This document shows, in pieces, positions 37,253-46,086 of a stretch of DNA of 64,000 nucleotides. Positions within the stretch are counted from its first letter, which is position 1. Each line of letters begins with the position of its first letter. The stretch is taken from assembly GCF_002899825.2 (NCBI RefSeq), contig NZ_PPED02000002.1:62001-126000 (forward strand), in the 5' to 3' direction. The position numbers and the translations under genes are program-made. This DNA is from Chryseobacterium phosphatilyticum. Its GTDB lineage: Bacteria; Bacteroidota; Bacteroidia; Flavobacteriales; Weeksellaceae. The notes below the pieces were generated by a model. It saw only the letters and a list, made by a program, of their open reading frames with translations. It was not told the DNA's origin and ran no database searches.

Positions 37253-37950
37253 TGAAGCCTTTTAAGTTTAAACAATTCGAAATTCAGCAGTCTGAAAGCG
37301 TCTTCCGTGTAGGAACAGACGGTGTTTTGCTGGGCGCTCTTTCTGAAGTGAGCCTGGCTTCAAAAGTATTGGAAGTAGGTACCGGAACCGGATTGATTTC
37401 ATTGATGTTGGCGCAGCGAAATTCCCAGGCTAATTTTTTAGGCTTGGATATTAATAAAGAGGCAGTTGCTCTTACTCAGATTAATTTTGAGAATTCTCCT
37501 TTTCATATCAGGTTAAAAAATAAACATCAGGATTTTAAAACTTTCGAAATAGAAGAACGATTTGATCTGATTGTTTCCAATCCACCTTATTTCGAAGAAT
37601 CGGGTTCTGAAAAGGATAAAATAGCAAGACAGACAGTAGAACTTAATTTTATACAGTTAATCAGTAAATCAGCGTGTCTTTTATCCGGGAATGGAATTTT
37701 TTCGGTTATCATTCCTGTTGAGGCCGGTGAAATTTTTATTTCGCTGGCAGAAGAAAACAGGATGTTTTTAATTCGTAAAGTTAATATCAAAGGTATTGAA
37801 AATGGTCAGATCAAAAGGCTTATCCTCGAATTTTCATTGACTGAAAAAGCATTGGAGGAATCTGACTTTACGATAGAAAAAAGTCCGAGACAATACTCGG
37901 ACCAATATCTTGAACTCACCAGAGAGTTTCATGTTTTTAAAGAGGCTTGA
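37252..37950 (+). CDS. trmN6: tRNA1(Val) (adenine(37)-N6)-methyltransferase family
   Basis: 232 residues, start GTG overlapping the kinase stop (TAGTG), consistent with coupled translation. Opens with MKPFKFKQFEIQQSESVFRV and GTDGVLLGALSEV, the N-terminus of the TrmN6/YfiC family. SAM motif I is VLEVGTGTGLISLMLAQRNS (about 40-59) and the N6-adenine catalytic motif is FDLIVSNPPYFEESG (NPPY about 110-113). It probably methylates A37 of tRNA-Val. A YfiC-type specificity is inferred from the family only. Confidence 0.85.
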   Translation: MKPFKFKQFEIQQSESVFRVGTDGVLLGALSEVSLASKVLEVGTGTGLISLMLAQRNSQANFLGLDINKEAVALTQINFENSPFHIRLKNKHQDFKTFEIEERFDLIVSNPPYFEESGSEKDKIARQTVELNFIQLISKSACLLSGNGIFSVIIPVEAGEIFISLAEENRMFLIRKVNIKGIENGQIKRLILEFSLTEKALEESDFTIEKSPRQYSDQYLELTREFHVFKEA

Positions 37951-37985
37951 AATAAGTAACTTTTACTTCTAAATCTCTCGATTTT

Positions 37986-38696
37986 TTATTCAAATAATTC
38001 AGCAGTATCCAATACGGATACTTTTCCGTCTTCACATCTGATTGCTTCTCCCGGGAAATTTTGAATCATGTGATAATCGTGGGTTGCCATTACTACAGCA
38101 GCGCCATTTTCAAGGGCAACCTGCTTTAACAGAGTCATGATTTCGTTAGAAGTTTCCGGGTCGAGGTTTCCCGTTGGTTCATCCGCTAAAATAAGATCAG
38201 GGTGGTTAAGAAGAGCTCTTGCAATAGCGATACGCTGTTGCTCACCTCCCGAAAGTTCGTGGGGCATTTTGTGCTTTTTACTCTTCATATTAACACTACC
38301 TAATACTTCGTTGATGCGGTCTTCCATTTTTACTTTATCACTCCAGCCGGTTGCTTCAAGAACGAACTTCAGGTTCTTCTCTACCGTTCTGTCGGAAAGT
38401 AATTGGAAATCCTGGAATACAATACCTAGTTTTCTTCGTAGGTTAGGGATATCAGAAGGTTTAAGTTTTGCCAGATCAAATCCTACCACAGCTCCGTGTC
38501 CTGATGCTAAAGGAATATGTCCGTAAAGCGTTTTCAAAAGTGAACTTTTCCCGGAACCTGTTTTTCCGATAAGATAGCAAAATCTACCTTTTTTAATGTT
38601 AAGATTTACATCAGAAAGTACAGTGAAGTTTTTTTGTGCAATTTTCGCATGTTGCAAACTTATGATATTGTCTCCGGAGATATTTGTATGTGGCAT
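37986..38696 (-). CDS. ftsE: Cell division ATP-binding protein FtsE
   Basis: 236 residues, one ABC ATPase domain. Walker A is GKTGSGKS (44-51), the Q loop is GIVFQDFQLLSDRTVEKN, the signature is MPHELSGGEQQRIAIARALL, Walker B is LILADEPTGNLD, and the switch His is in MATHDYHMIQNFP. FtsE with the membrane partner FtsX activates peptidoglycan hydrolases at the division site. FtsX is not encoded next to it. LolD-like transporters share these motifs, but the N-terminal ISLQHAKIAQKNFTVLSDVN form and FQDFQLLSDRTV fit FtsE better. Confidence 0.85.
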   Translation of the reverse strand: MPHTNISGDNIISLQHAKIAQKNFTVLSDVNLNIKKGRFCYLIGKTGSGKSSLLKTLYGHIPLASGHGAVVGFDLAKLKPSDIPNLRRKLGIVFQDFQLLSDRTVEKNLKFVLEATGWSDKVKMEDRINEVLGSVNMKSKKHKMPHELSGGEQQRIAIARALLNHPDLILADEPTGNLDPETSNEIMTLLKQVALENGAAVVMATHDYHMIQNFPGEAIRCEDGKVSVLDTAELFE

Positions 38697-38792
38697 AATT
38701 TAATTTTAAGGCTGTTTCTAAACAAAAGTTTTTCAAATTTTAAAAATAGAAAAAAGATGCATATACAACCTAAATTTTAGTAAATTTTAACA

Positions 38793-38826
38793 ACAAAAAA
38801 TGCCTGAAAAGGAACTTCTCAAGCAT
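38793..38826 (-). terminator. Terminator of rpmH
   Basis: On the minus strand an 11-bp stem TGCTTGAGAAG / CTTTTCAGGCA (two G-U pairs) with a 3-base loop is followed by a T-run. Confidence 0.8.
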
Positions 38827-38850
38827 GTTTTGTATATGATAATAAAAAGA

Positions 38851-39009
38851 TTATCTCTTAGCGCGTGATGCACTTACAGTTAAACTCTTTCTGCCTTTAG
38901 CTCTTCTCGCAGCCAAAACTCTTCTTCCATTTGGCGTAGACATTCTTTCTCTGAAACCGTGTTTGTTTCTTTTCTTTCTTTCTGATGGCTGGAATGTTCT
39001 TTTACTCAT
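38851..39009 (-). CDS. rpmH: 50S ribosomal protein L34
   Basis: A 52-residue frame too short for routine ORF cut-offs: [20 protein letters not shown], then [20 protein letters not shown] and a short basic tail ending SASRAKR. The RTFQPS and KRxxKHGFRxRMxTxxGRRVL pattern is the L34 signature. It has a textbook promoter upstream and its own terminator. In many bacteria rpmH is followed by rnpA and yidC; here it stands alone. Confidence 0.97.
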   Translation of the reverse strand: MSKRTFQPSERKKRNKHGFRERMSTPNGRRVLAARRAKGRKSLTVSASRAKR

Positions 39010-39053
39010 TACTATATGTTTAAATCGTAATTAATCTATTAATTTTCAGGTTG

Positions 39054-39083
39054 CAAAGATATAGAAATTTTTATAAGATACAA
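39054..39083 (-). promoter_or_regulatory. Consensus promoter for rpmH
   Basis: On the minus strand TTG (39083-39081), exactly 19 bases, then TATCTTTG (39061-39054). Both boxes and spacing match the Bacteroidetes housekeeping promoter. Confidence 0.85.
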
Positions 39084-39203
39084 ACTTTACGTATCTTTTT
39101 TTGAAAATATTTGATGTGTTTTTTTGTCAAACATTTGCAAACCCCGAAGAGAAAGCAAATTCTCCCGACAAAAATAATATTTAAATGATTTATATAAAAG
39201 CTC

Positions 39204-39211
39204 TATCTTTG
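39204..39211 (+). promoter_or_regulatory. -7 promoter box for the NrnA-like gene
   Basis: TATCTTTG, exact TAnnTTTG match, 32 bases before the ATG at 39244. Confidence 0.6.
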
Positions 39212-39243
39212 AAAACTTAAATTTTAACGAAAAGGAACACAAG

Positions 39244-40248
39244 ATGTTTACACCAGCAGAACTTTCAGATATCAATACATTACTAAAACCAGAAAACAAA
39301 ATAGTTATTCTTACCCACTACAATCCGGATGGGGATGCTATTGGCTCCAGCCTGGGATTGAAGCATTATCTGAAAGCAAAAGGAATCTATGCTGAAGTGA
39401 TTGTTCCGAATGACTTTCCAAAGTTCCTTAAATGGATGCCGGAGTCTAAAAAAATAACCATTGCTGAATATAAAAGAAAGCTTGCTTTTGATATGATTGC
39501 TGAAGCGGATGTTATTTTCTGTTTAGATTTTAACTCCCCTTCAAGAATTGGATTGTTGGGAGAATGGCTCGTGAAGGCACCAGGTAAAAAAATTCTTATT
39601 GATCATCACCAACAACCGGAAAAGTTTGACTTTGTATATTCTGATACGGTAATTCCGGCTACTTCACAGATGATTTATCATTTTATTGAAGCGTTAGATG
39701 ATGAAAAACTGGTGAATCAGGATATCGCAGAATGTCTTTATACGGGTATTATGACAGATACCGGCGGTTTCCGTTTTCGTTCTACAAGTGCTACTACTCA
39801 CAGAATCATTGCTCATCTTATTGAAAATGGGGCTGATCCTGCTATGATCACTTCCAACACCTGGGATACCAATACTGTTTCAAGACTTCACCTGCTTGCT
39901 TTGGTGCTGGGAAGAATAGAAGTGGTGAATGACGGTAGGGTTGCTATTTTAAGTCTTACAAGAAACGAACTCAAAGAATTTGGTTTCCAGAAAGGAGATA
40001 CAGAAGGTTTTGTAAATTACGGATTAAGTATTGCCGGAGTAAAAATGTCTGCATTTTTTATGGAAGATCTGTATGAGGATTTTGTTAAGATTTCTTTCAG
40101 AAGTAAAGATGATGTGGATGTAAACCAATTCTCCAGAAAATATTTCAGCGGTGGTGGGCACATCAATGCAGCAGGTGGAAAATCTATGGATTCTTTATCA
40201 GGAACTATTGACGTTTTCAAGAAGAGACTGATTGAAGAGAATTTATAA
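39244..40248 (+). CDS. DHH-family phosphoesterase, NrnA-like (nanoRNase / pAp phosphatase)
   Basis: 334 residues. DHH motifs: THYNPDGDAIGSSLGL (residues about 24-39, metal-binding His and Asp), VIFCLDFNSPSRIGLLGEW, ILIDHHQQPEKF (DHH near 118-120) and the DHHA1 substrate loop YFSGGGHINAAGGKSMDS. The order and spacing match NrnA, which degrades 2-5 nt RNAs and dephosphorylates 3-phosphoadenosine 5-phosphate. No signal peptide. RecJ is excluded because the protein is too short and lacks the OB-fold. A TATCTTTG box lies 32 bases upstream. Confidence 0.88.
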   Translation: MFTPAELSDINTLLKPENKIVILTHYNPDGDAIGSSLGLKHYLKAKGIYAEVIVPNDFPKFLKWMPESKKITIAEYKRKLAFDMIAEADVIFCLDFNSPSRIGLLGEWLVKAPGKKILIDHHQQPEKFDFVYSDTVIPATSQMIYHFIEALDDEKLVNQDIAECLYTGIMTDTGGFRFRSTSATTHRIIAHLIENGADPAMITSNTWDTNTVSRLHLLALVLGRIEVVNDGRVAILSLTRNELKEFGFQKGDTEGFVNYGLSIAGVKMSAFFMEDLYEDFVKISFRSKDDVDVNQFSRKYFSGGGHINAAGGKSMDSLSGTIDVFKKRLIEENL

Positions 40249-40347
40249 GGGGCAAACGTCAAAAATTATAAAACAGCAAAGGTAACCGAAGGTAAAGATG
40301 CTAACGTTTGCTATATTGGGAAATAGAGCCTATGTAGTGTGAATTTG

Positions 40348-41166
40348 TTAACTCTCCAACTTTCTAAATCCGAATTCTTTACGGTATCCCTTTGTTTCCA
40401 GCTCCTCACAGGTATACTCATATACTTGCTGAAACATCTCATCCATATATTTCTTGTTGAAAAGACTGAACTTGGTCATTTTTGGAGGATCCAGAAAAAT
40501 ATTACAGTGCTTTACTTTGGAATAAACAGATTTGGCAATGGCAAGGTGGAGAATCCGGTCGAATTCTTTCATAAGGCTCATTTTGTTTAATTGATCATAA
40601 CTTATTGAATTGACATGGGAGGCAATAAGAAAATCGCATTTGTCAATAATAGGTTCAATAGGTAAGTTATCAAGAACTCCACCATCCACGTATATTTTAT
40701 CTTCAATTCTTACAGGAGGAAGGATAAAAGGTACGCTTGATGAGGCCAGCAGAGGGGCGAAAAGTTGTCCTTCCGAAAAAAAATCGACAATACCATGAGT
40801 CATTTCTGTGGCTGCTACATACACAGGGATTTTTAGAATACTGAAGTTGTCCTCAGGAAAATAATCTTTGAAAAGTTTTAAAATGAAATTAGAACTGAAA
40901 ATTCCGTTTTTGGATAATTTTAATGCAGATCTTGAGAAAAAAGAGGTTTCTTTTACAATCTCCATCATTTGATCCGGGGTTTTCCCAAAAGAATAAAAAG
41001 CACCTATGATAGCGCCGGCGCTTGTTCCGGAAATAATCTGAGGTCTGAGGCCATACTCTTCCAATGCTTTCAGTACAGCAATATGAGCAATTCCACGCAT
41101 TCCTCCGCCTGAAAGTGTAAGCCCGATTACTTTTGGGTGCTTTTTTTTGAACGAGAATAAACCCAT
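40348..41166 (-). CDS. Patatin-like phospholipase
   Basis: 272 residues. Patatin motifs are complete: the oxyanion loop LSGGGMRGIAH (19-29), the nucleophile elbow ISGTSAGAIIG with Ser about 49, and the DGG motif YVDGGVLDN with Asp about 161, so it should be a functional Ser-Asp lipid acyl hydrolase. No signal peptide or barrel domain, which suggests a cytoplasmic protein of the RssA/YjjU-like type. The next minus-strand gene upstream is a lipoprotein. Confidence 0.88.
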   Translation of the reverse strand: MGLFSFKKKHPKVIGLTLSGGGMRGIAHIAVLKALEEYGLRPQIISGTSAGAIIGAFYSFGKTPDQMMEIVKETSFFSRSALKLSKNGIFSSNFILKLFKDYFPEDNFSILKIPVYVAATEMTHGIVDFFSEGQLFAPLLASSSVPFILPPVRIEDKIYVDGGVLDNLPIEPIIDKCDFLIASHVNSISYDQLNKMSLMKEFDRILHLAIAKSVYSKVKHCNIFLDPPKMTKFSLFNKKYMDEMFQQVYEYTCEELETKGYRKEFGFRKLES

Positions 41167-41211
41167 CTTGAAAATTATCCTTTACTAATATACAGGATTT
41201 TTTATAAATGT

Positions 41212-42027
41212 TTAAGGCTCATCACAGTCAGAATCAATCTTGATAAAAAGAGACTCAAACTCTTTACTCATCTTTTCATCATGAACCGGATTTACAACTG
41301 CATCATTGGCACAATTTCCCCATCCAAAAGTAATAAGATCAATAATGGCATAATCTCTTTTGTCCGGCGAATTGAGATGGTTGTTAAATTCATTCATAAT
41401 TCGTTGAGGATTGGCATTTCTTTTACTCATTTCCTCCCGAAGTTTTCTCCACTCTTCAACCATTTGATCATCCGTTGAATTTAAAGCCTTTGAGAAATCG
41501 GGACATGTATTGCTTTTGAGAAGAACAGCAGGATCTGAATACGCTGAGATCTGCATTTTTTCCATCTGGTATTGTTGAAGGAGGGCTTCGTATTTCAGTT
41601 TTTTTATATTTTGCCAGTAAGGAACATTCACTACTTTAAGATTTTGAATAAGCTTCTTTTTTTCAGTGAAATCTCTATCTAATTTTGTCAGGATTTTATC
41701 CTTATCACGTCTCACCATCTGGAGGTTACTAAGGTCAAAAACAGATGGGGTATCCAGTAAAGTACCTCCTAAAGTATACCAGAGTGCATAGGTACCTTCA
41801 ATCTCTTCCCGCGTGTATTTATTAGCATCAAAACGTCCTTTATTATCACATAGTTCTGTTACAAAATTAAACACTTCTTCTTTTGGAGTGTTGGATTTTA
41901 ATGTGTCAGTATTCAGGGAAGCTTTAACCGTAACAGTATCTGTAGAGGTTGTTTTTGTTATTGACTTACTTTCTTTTTTACAGCTGAAAAATGCAAAGAG
42001 AAGGAGTGAAATTATTGAGATTCTCAT
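41212..42027 (-). CDS. Lipoprotein of unknown function
   Basis: 271 residues. MRISIISLLLFAFFSCKKES gives a short lipoprotein signal with Cys at residue 16. A Ser/Thr/Val linker (about 17-50) precedes a mostly helical region with no recognised motif (for example NKGRFDANKYTREEIEGTYA and QNIKKLKYEALLQQYQMEKM). It starts 3 bases after the stop of the alpha/beta hydrolase gene, so the two are co-transcribed. No enzyme function is visible. Confidence 0.6.
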   Translation of the reverse strand: MRISIISLLLFAFFSCKKESKSITKTTSTDTVTVKASLNTDTLKSNTPKEEVFNFVTELCDNKGRFDANKYTREEIEGTYALWYTLGGTLLDTPSVFDLSNLQMVRRDKDKILTKLDRDFTEKKKLIQNLKVVNVPYWQNIKKLKYEALLQQYQMEKMQISAYSDPAVLLKSNTCPDFSKALNSTDDQMVEEWRKLREEMSKRNANPQRIMNEFNNHLNSPDKRDYAIIDLITFGWGNCANDAVVNPVHDEKMSKEFESLFIKIDSDCDEP

Positions 42028-42030
42028 CGT

Positions 42031-42813
42031 TTAAAGTACCAGTTTTTTTGGAAGATTATGTAAAAGTTCAGTATTGATAATTTCAGCACAGATGCCGGGT
42101 TTCTCCCAATGACCATTGTGACCACAATCTAAAATATATGATTTTATATTAGTCCTGTCCGGTAGATTTTTGATCATAGCATCAGTTTTCACAGCATTGT
42201 CATGCTTTCCTGCCAGTACTAGAATTTTAGCTTCCAGATTTTGCATGATATGCTTTTTGTCAGTCCTTTCCACCATTCCTTTTACACAGGCTAATGCTCC
42301 CAAATTATTTGTAGAAAGAGCTGTTTCAAGGGCGATTTCAATTTTCCCTTCCAGGATATCTCTTTCGTTAGGATTAAATAAATTAGGAATTCCTGCCCTT
42401 ACATAATGTGCAAATGCATCTTTAATGATTCTGTAGCTCTTTATACGCTGCTGTTTTTTTTCTTCGTCATCCGGAAAGTAGGTGGAAAAAAATAAGGTCA
42501 TACTTTTGAGCGTATCAGGATATTTCTCAGCAAAAGCCAAAGAAGTATACCCTCCCATAGAGTGACCGAGTAAATGTACTTTTTGTAAATTTTGGCTGTC
42601 TAACACCTTTTTTACTTCTTCTGCCATCAGCTCCATGGTATGAACTTCACCTAAGACTTCAGACTGTCCATGGCCGGGAAGGTCAATTTTTAAGAGGCTG
42701 AAATTTTTAGAAAGATGATGTTCCATGTCACTCCAGATGGATAGGTTTTCCATAAAACCATGAAGTAATACCAAAGTTTCTTGTCCGTTTCCTGTTCTTT
42801 CAAAGTTCAGCAT
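42031..42813 (-). CDS. Alpha/beta hydrolase
   Basis: 260 residues with a canonical alpha/beta hydrolase fold: LVLLHGFMENLSIWSDM (oxyanion His-Gly), DLPGHGQSEV, the nucleophile elbow HLLGHSMGGYTSLAFAEKYP (Ser about 85), a late Asp region (ILVLAGKHDNAVKTDAM) and the catalytic His in ILDCGHNGHWEKPG. Substrate unknown; menaquinone-pathway MenH-type and esterase functions are both possible. It is the first gene of the unit that includes the lipoprotein downstream. Confidence 0.8.
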   Translation of the reverse strand: MLNFERTGNGQETLVLLHGFMENLSIWSDMEHHLSKNFSLLKIDLPGHGQSEVLGEVHTMELMAEEVKKVLDSQNLQKVHLLGHSMGGYTSLAFAEKYPDTLKSMTLFFSTYFPDDEEKKQQRIKSYRIIKDAFAHYVRAGIPNLFNPNERDILEGKIEIALETALSTNNLGALACVKGMVERTDKKHIMQNLEAKILVLAGKHDNAVKTDAMIKNLPDRTNIKSYILDCGHNGHWEKPGICAEIINTELLHNLPKKLVL

Positions 42814-42930
42814 AATTTCAATTTTTATAAGAGGTTAAAGGAATTCCGGAGATGCAGAATAGTGTCAACCGGATTATACTTTCAAATGTAAGCAAAAAAG
42901 AGGAAAACTACTGGTCTGGAAAATGCTACT

Positions 42931-42960
42931 AAAAAAGCCATCTCAAAACTGAGACGGCCT
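42931..42960 (-). terminator. Terminator of exbD
   Basis: Minus-strand stem GCCGTCTCA / TGAGATGGC with a 4-base loop and a following T-run (the A-run 42931-42936). Confidence 0.85.
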
Positions 42961-42964
42961 TCCT

Positions 42965-43480
42965 TTATTGAACTAACTCTTTGTAAATTTTTGTTTCCCA
43001 GGGTTTGATGTCGGTAACTCCATAGCGTTCCTTTTTAGCGATCGCGATATTATCCAGCATATCTACAAAGTTTTTATAATTGGCTTCATCTGTTGGTTTG
43101 ACAATAATCGTAAAGTTTTCAGGATTCGGAGCATTTTTATACGCTTCAGAAATAATTTTAGAAACTTTTATACCGCTGAAATCTGTTTCTTTCAGATTGG
43201 CTGTATTTAAATCTGTAGCGTTGCTCTGGTGATAGAATACCCGATTGTCTTTTCCAAGAATGAAGGTTACCTGGTTTTTTTGATTCATTACTACTGAACT
43301 TGGTGGATCCCCTTTTGCCGGAAGCCCCAGGTCCATTACATTGGGTTTTGTAAAATTTGTTGTAAACATAAAGAACGTGATGAGTAGAAATCCCAGATCT
43401 ACCATTGGAGTCATGTCTACTCTTATGAGTTTCTTTTTCTGTCTGCCTCCTTGTTTTTCTTGTGCAATTACTTCTGCCAT
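42965..43480 (-). CDS. exbD: ExbD/TolR-type biopolymer transport protein
   Basis: 171 residues from the ATG at 43480 (MAEVIAQEKQGGRQKKKLIR); the frame runs on to a TTG 26 codons earlier, rejected because ExbD starts just before its transmembrane helix. VDMTPMVDLGFLLITFFMFT (about 23-42) holds the membrane Asp needed for proton flow. The periplasmic domain includes VKPTDEANYKNFVDMLDNIA. ExbD works with ExbB and TonB to energise outer-membrane import. The ExbB candidate at 63114 is about 20 kb away; whether they pair is unknown. Own terminator, no partner gene adjacent. Confidence 0.88.
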   Translation of the reverse strand: MAEVIAQEKQGGRQKKKLIRVDMTPMVDLGFLLITFFMFTTNFTKPNVMDLGLPAKGDPPSSVVMNQKNQVTFILGKDNRVFYHQSNATDLNTANLKETDFSGIKVSKIISEAYKNAPNPENFTIIVKPTDEANYKNFVDMLDNIAIAKKERYGVTDIKPWETKIYKELVQ

Positions 43481-43642
43481 GGTTACTGTTTTTAAAATGT
43501 TAAAAGATATTTGATAAAAATTTAAAAACCCGATCGTTGTTTTGAAAAGTTGATACAAAGTCTGTACCTAAAATCAGAAAATGACAATAATTTATTAATT
43601 TTATTATTATGTTAAACTTAAATAATGTTAAATTCAATACAT

Positions 43643-43674
43643 GAAAAAAGCCTTATCTATTGAATGATAAGGCT
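43643..43674 (-). terminator. Terminator of the DsbD-like gene
   Basis: Stem AGCCTTATC with GATAAGGCT around an 8-base loop, followed by a T-run on the minus strand. Confidence 0.88.
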
Positions 43675-43696
43675 TAGTGTTATTTTAGAATAAATT

Positions 43697-45766
43697 TTAT
43701 TTATTTTGTTTGAAGTAGTTTACTCCGCACTCCAGGAATTTTTTAAAATCTTCTTTTGGCATGTAGCCGGAAACCGGAGTGTTGATTACTTTTCCATCCG
43801 GGGTAATTAACACATAGTGAGGTTGTGAGTTGTTATTAAAGTTAACCTGCTGGAATAAACTCCATCTGTCACCGATCGTTTTCACTTTCTTAATTTGCCC
43901 CTCTCCCAGGTCAATTTTTGTTTTTTGATCCTCAGGAAGTTCTTCCTTGTCATCCACATACAATGAAGCTAATACAACATCATTTTGAAGGATAGGTAAG
44001 ATGTCTCCTTCGCTCCATACGAACTCTTCCATTTTTCTACAATTTTCACAACCGTAACCTGTGAAGTCAATGAGGATAGGTTTGTTTTCTTTCTTAGCCA
44101 ATTCCACTGCTTTGAAGAAGTCGTGCTCAGGATGCATTCCCAGAATACCGTCTTTTTCATCATGGAAGTAACTCACGTTTAACGGAGGCAGAATTCCACT
44201 TAATAATTGCAGTTTCGGACGATCTGAAGGAATTAATCCCTGAATCAAATAAATCACAAACCCAAACCCTAATACTCCTAATATTTTTCTTGTAATAGAA
44301 ATTTTAGGCTTTTTATCATCATGCGGAAATTTAATTAATCCGAATAAATACAGTGCTAACCCAAGAGCAATGATGATCCATATTGCAATGAAAAGCTCTC
44401 TCTTTAAGAAGAAAGTTTTGGATACAAGATCTGCTTTTGATAAGAATTTTAAAGCCAGCGCCAATTCTACAAACCCTAATACTACTTTTACCGTATTCAT
44501 CCATCCTCCGGATTTTGGAAGGCTTTGTAAGGCCTGAGGGAATAAAGCCAATAGCCCAAAAACAATAGCCCAGGCTAATCCGAAACCTGCCAGTGCAAAG
44601 GTCAATAACATCGGAACATTGGATGATCCTGTTACTGCACTTCCTAACAAACTTCCCAGGATAGGCCCTGTACAAGAGAAAGAAACGATAACCAATGTCA
44701 GAGCCATGAAGAAGATTCCGATGATTCCACCTGCTTCTTCTGCTTTTGAAGATTTGTTGGCAATAGAACTTGGTAATGTAATATCATAATACCCGAAGAA
44801 ACTTCCGGCAAAGAAAATGAAAATGATGAAGAAGGCAATATTCAGCCATACACTCGTAGAAATCTCGTTGAAAATATTTCCTGCAATCCCATCAATAATA
44901 TGGAATGGAATACTCAATAATACGAAAATAAGAAGGATAAAGAACCCATAGATAAGGGCATCTCTTTTTCCTTTAGCTTTGTTTTTACTTCCTTTGGTAA
45001 AGAATGAAACCGTTAACGGGATCATTGGGAAAACGCATGGCGTTAATAGAGCAATCAATCCTCCGATAAATCCTAAGAACAAATAAGTCCAGTAGTTTTC
45101 TTCCACTTTAACTGAAGCGGCACCGCAATCTGTTAATGGTTTTTTGAAATCTATCGTTTCAATTTTCAGCTGTTTAGGATCCAGTTTTGAGCCTTCAGAC
45201 ACAGTAACCTCTTGTTTCGGGGTATTCTCTGTAACAGTTTCAACTGCTTTTACAGAATCTTTCGAAGGTTCTGCATTCCCATTATCTGCAACTTCTTCTG
45301 TCGCTCCTTTTGGGGTCACTTTTTGATTAAATTCAAGGGTATTGGGAGCCAGACAGACTCTGTCATCACAAGTCTGATAAGTAATTTCAGAAGTAACATC
45401 TGCTGGTTTTGCAGGATCTTTTAATTTAAACTTCTGTTTAAATCCTGCAGTATTGGAATAGAAAACAATAGTTCCTCCAAATGCCTCGGAAAACTCTTCA
45501 TGTTTTTTACCTATTTCAGTAAATTTACCGATCAGTTCAATATTTTTACCTGAAACTTTATATTCTGTAGGAATTCCTGTATCCTCAGGAAGATCTTTGG
45601 AGTAAATATGCCATCCACTTTCCATGGTGGCATTTAAAACCGCTTCATACTGATTGTTTCCCAGATCATTGACCGTGAATTTAAACTTTACCGGATTTTT
45701 TATTTGTGCATTAATTCCCGTCGCTAAAAATAGTAGAATTAATAAAAACCAATTTCTAAATTTCAT
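43697..45766 (-). CDS. dsbD: DsbD-like thiol:disulfide interchange protein
   Basis: 689 residues. Signal peptide (to about INAQ), an N-terminal DsbD-alpha-like periplasmic domain (about 22-150) with ITYQTCDDRVCLAPNT carrying the Cys pair, a Thr/Glu/Val linker, eight or so membrane helices (about 225-490) with the LTPCVFPMIPLTVSFF motif and SFSCTGPILGSLLGSAV motif carrying the two essential membrane cysteines, and a C-terminal thioredoxin-like domain with YGCENCRKMEEFVW (CxxC near 572-575). It passes electrons from cytoplasmic thioredoxin across the inner membrane. It lies downstream of the thioredoxin/peroxiredoxin fusion on the same strand. Confidence 0.9.
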   Translation of the reverse strand: MKFRNWFLLILLFLATGINAQIKNPVKFKFTVNDLGNNQYEAVLNATMESGWHIYSKDLPEDTGIPTEYKVSGKNIELIGKFTEIGKKHEEFSEAFGGTIVFYSNTAGFKQKFKLKDPAKPADVTSEITYQTCDDRVCLAPNTLEFNQKVTPKGATEEVADNGNAEPSKDSVKAVETVTENTPKQEVTVSEGSKLDPKQLKIETIDFKKPLTDCGAASVKVEENYWTYLFLGFIGGLIALLTPCVFPMIPLTVSFFTKGSKNKAKGKRDALIYGFFILLIFVLLSIPFHIIDGIAGNIFNEISTSVWLNIAFFIIFIFFAGSFFGYYDITLPSSIANKSSKAEEAGGIIGIFFMALTLVIVSFSCTGPILGSLLGSAVTGSSNVPMLLTFALAGFGLAWAIVFGLLALFPQALQSLPKSGGWMNTVKVVLGFVELALALKFLSKADLVSKTFFLKRELFIAIWIIIALGLALYLFGLIKFPHDDKKPKISITRKILGVLGFGFVIYLIQGLIPSDRPKLQLLSGILPPLNVSYFHDEKDGILGMHPEHDFFKAVELAKKENKPILIDFTGYGCENCRKMEEFVWSEGDILPILQNDVVLASLYVDDKEELPEDQKTKIDLGEGQIKKVKTIGDRWSLFQQVNFNNNSQPHYVLITPDGKVINTPVSGYMPKEDFKKFLECGVNYFKQNK

Positions 45767-45825
45767 TTTTTCGTTTCATTAAAAATTTTGAGACTCCATT
45801 TTGTTCTCTCATCCTTTGTGTAATC

Positions 45826-45990
45826 TTATGTCCTATCTGAAAATGATAACTCCAGATATAGAATTATTCCTTTCAGCCAGTATCCAATTTTTTGCTTCGC
45901 TAAAATAGATAATTTTTTGTCCTTAAAAAACTTAGAAACTTTCTTTTTAGGTGCGATAGGTAAAATATTCAGACTTCTGCTGTAATTGTA
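45826..45990 (-). pseudogene. Decayed fragment of a tilS C-terminal domain
   Basis: In the 320-base gap between the DsbD-like gene and the thioredoxin gene, the minus strand encodes LPIAPKKKVSKFFKDKKLSI followed by LAKQKIGYWLKG and a stop at 45826-45828. This matches the TilS C-terminal segment GKKKVSKFFRDERLSALIKE followed by KIWLL of the intact gene at 47659. At DNA level 29 of 30 bases agree (45919-45948 against 47824-47853). Upstream, the frame is closed by a stop after about ten codons, and a separate 30-codon ORF overlaps in another frame. It looks like a relic of a second tilS or of a partial duplication. Nothing else was recognised in the gap. Confidence 0.55.
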
Positions 45991-46086
45991 TTAGAAGTGT
46001 TATTTCTTCTCTCATTTCAAAACGATTATTGATTTTCATTTTTTTACAACACTAAGTGCTTTTCCAATGCAACAGATTTAAAAAAA

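Noticed and set aside
38851..39009. Considered whether rnpA follows rpmH
   Set aside because: The next minus-strand gene is ftsE after a terminator; no rnpA-like frame.
43481..43558. Extended ExbD start (TTG at 43558)
   Set aside because: Family proteins begin just before the membrane helix; ATG at 43480 fits.
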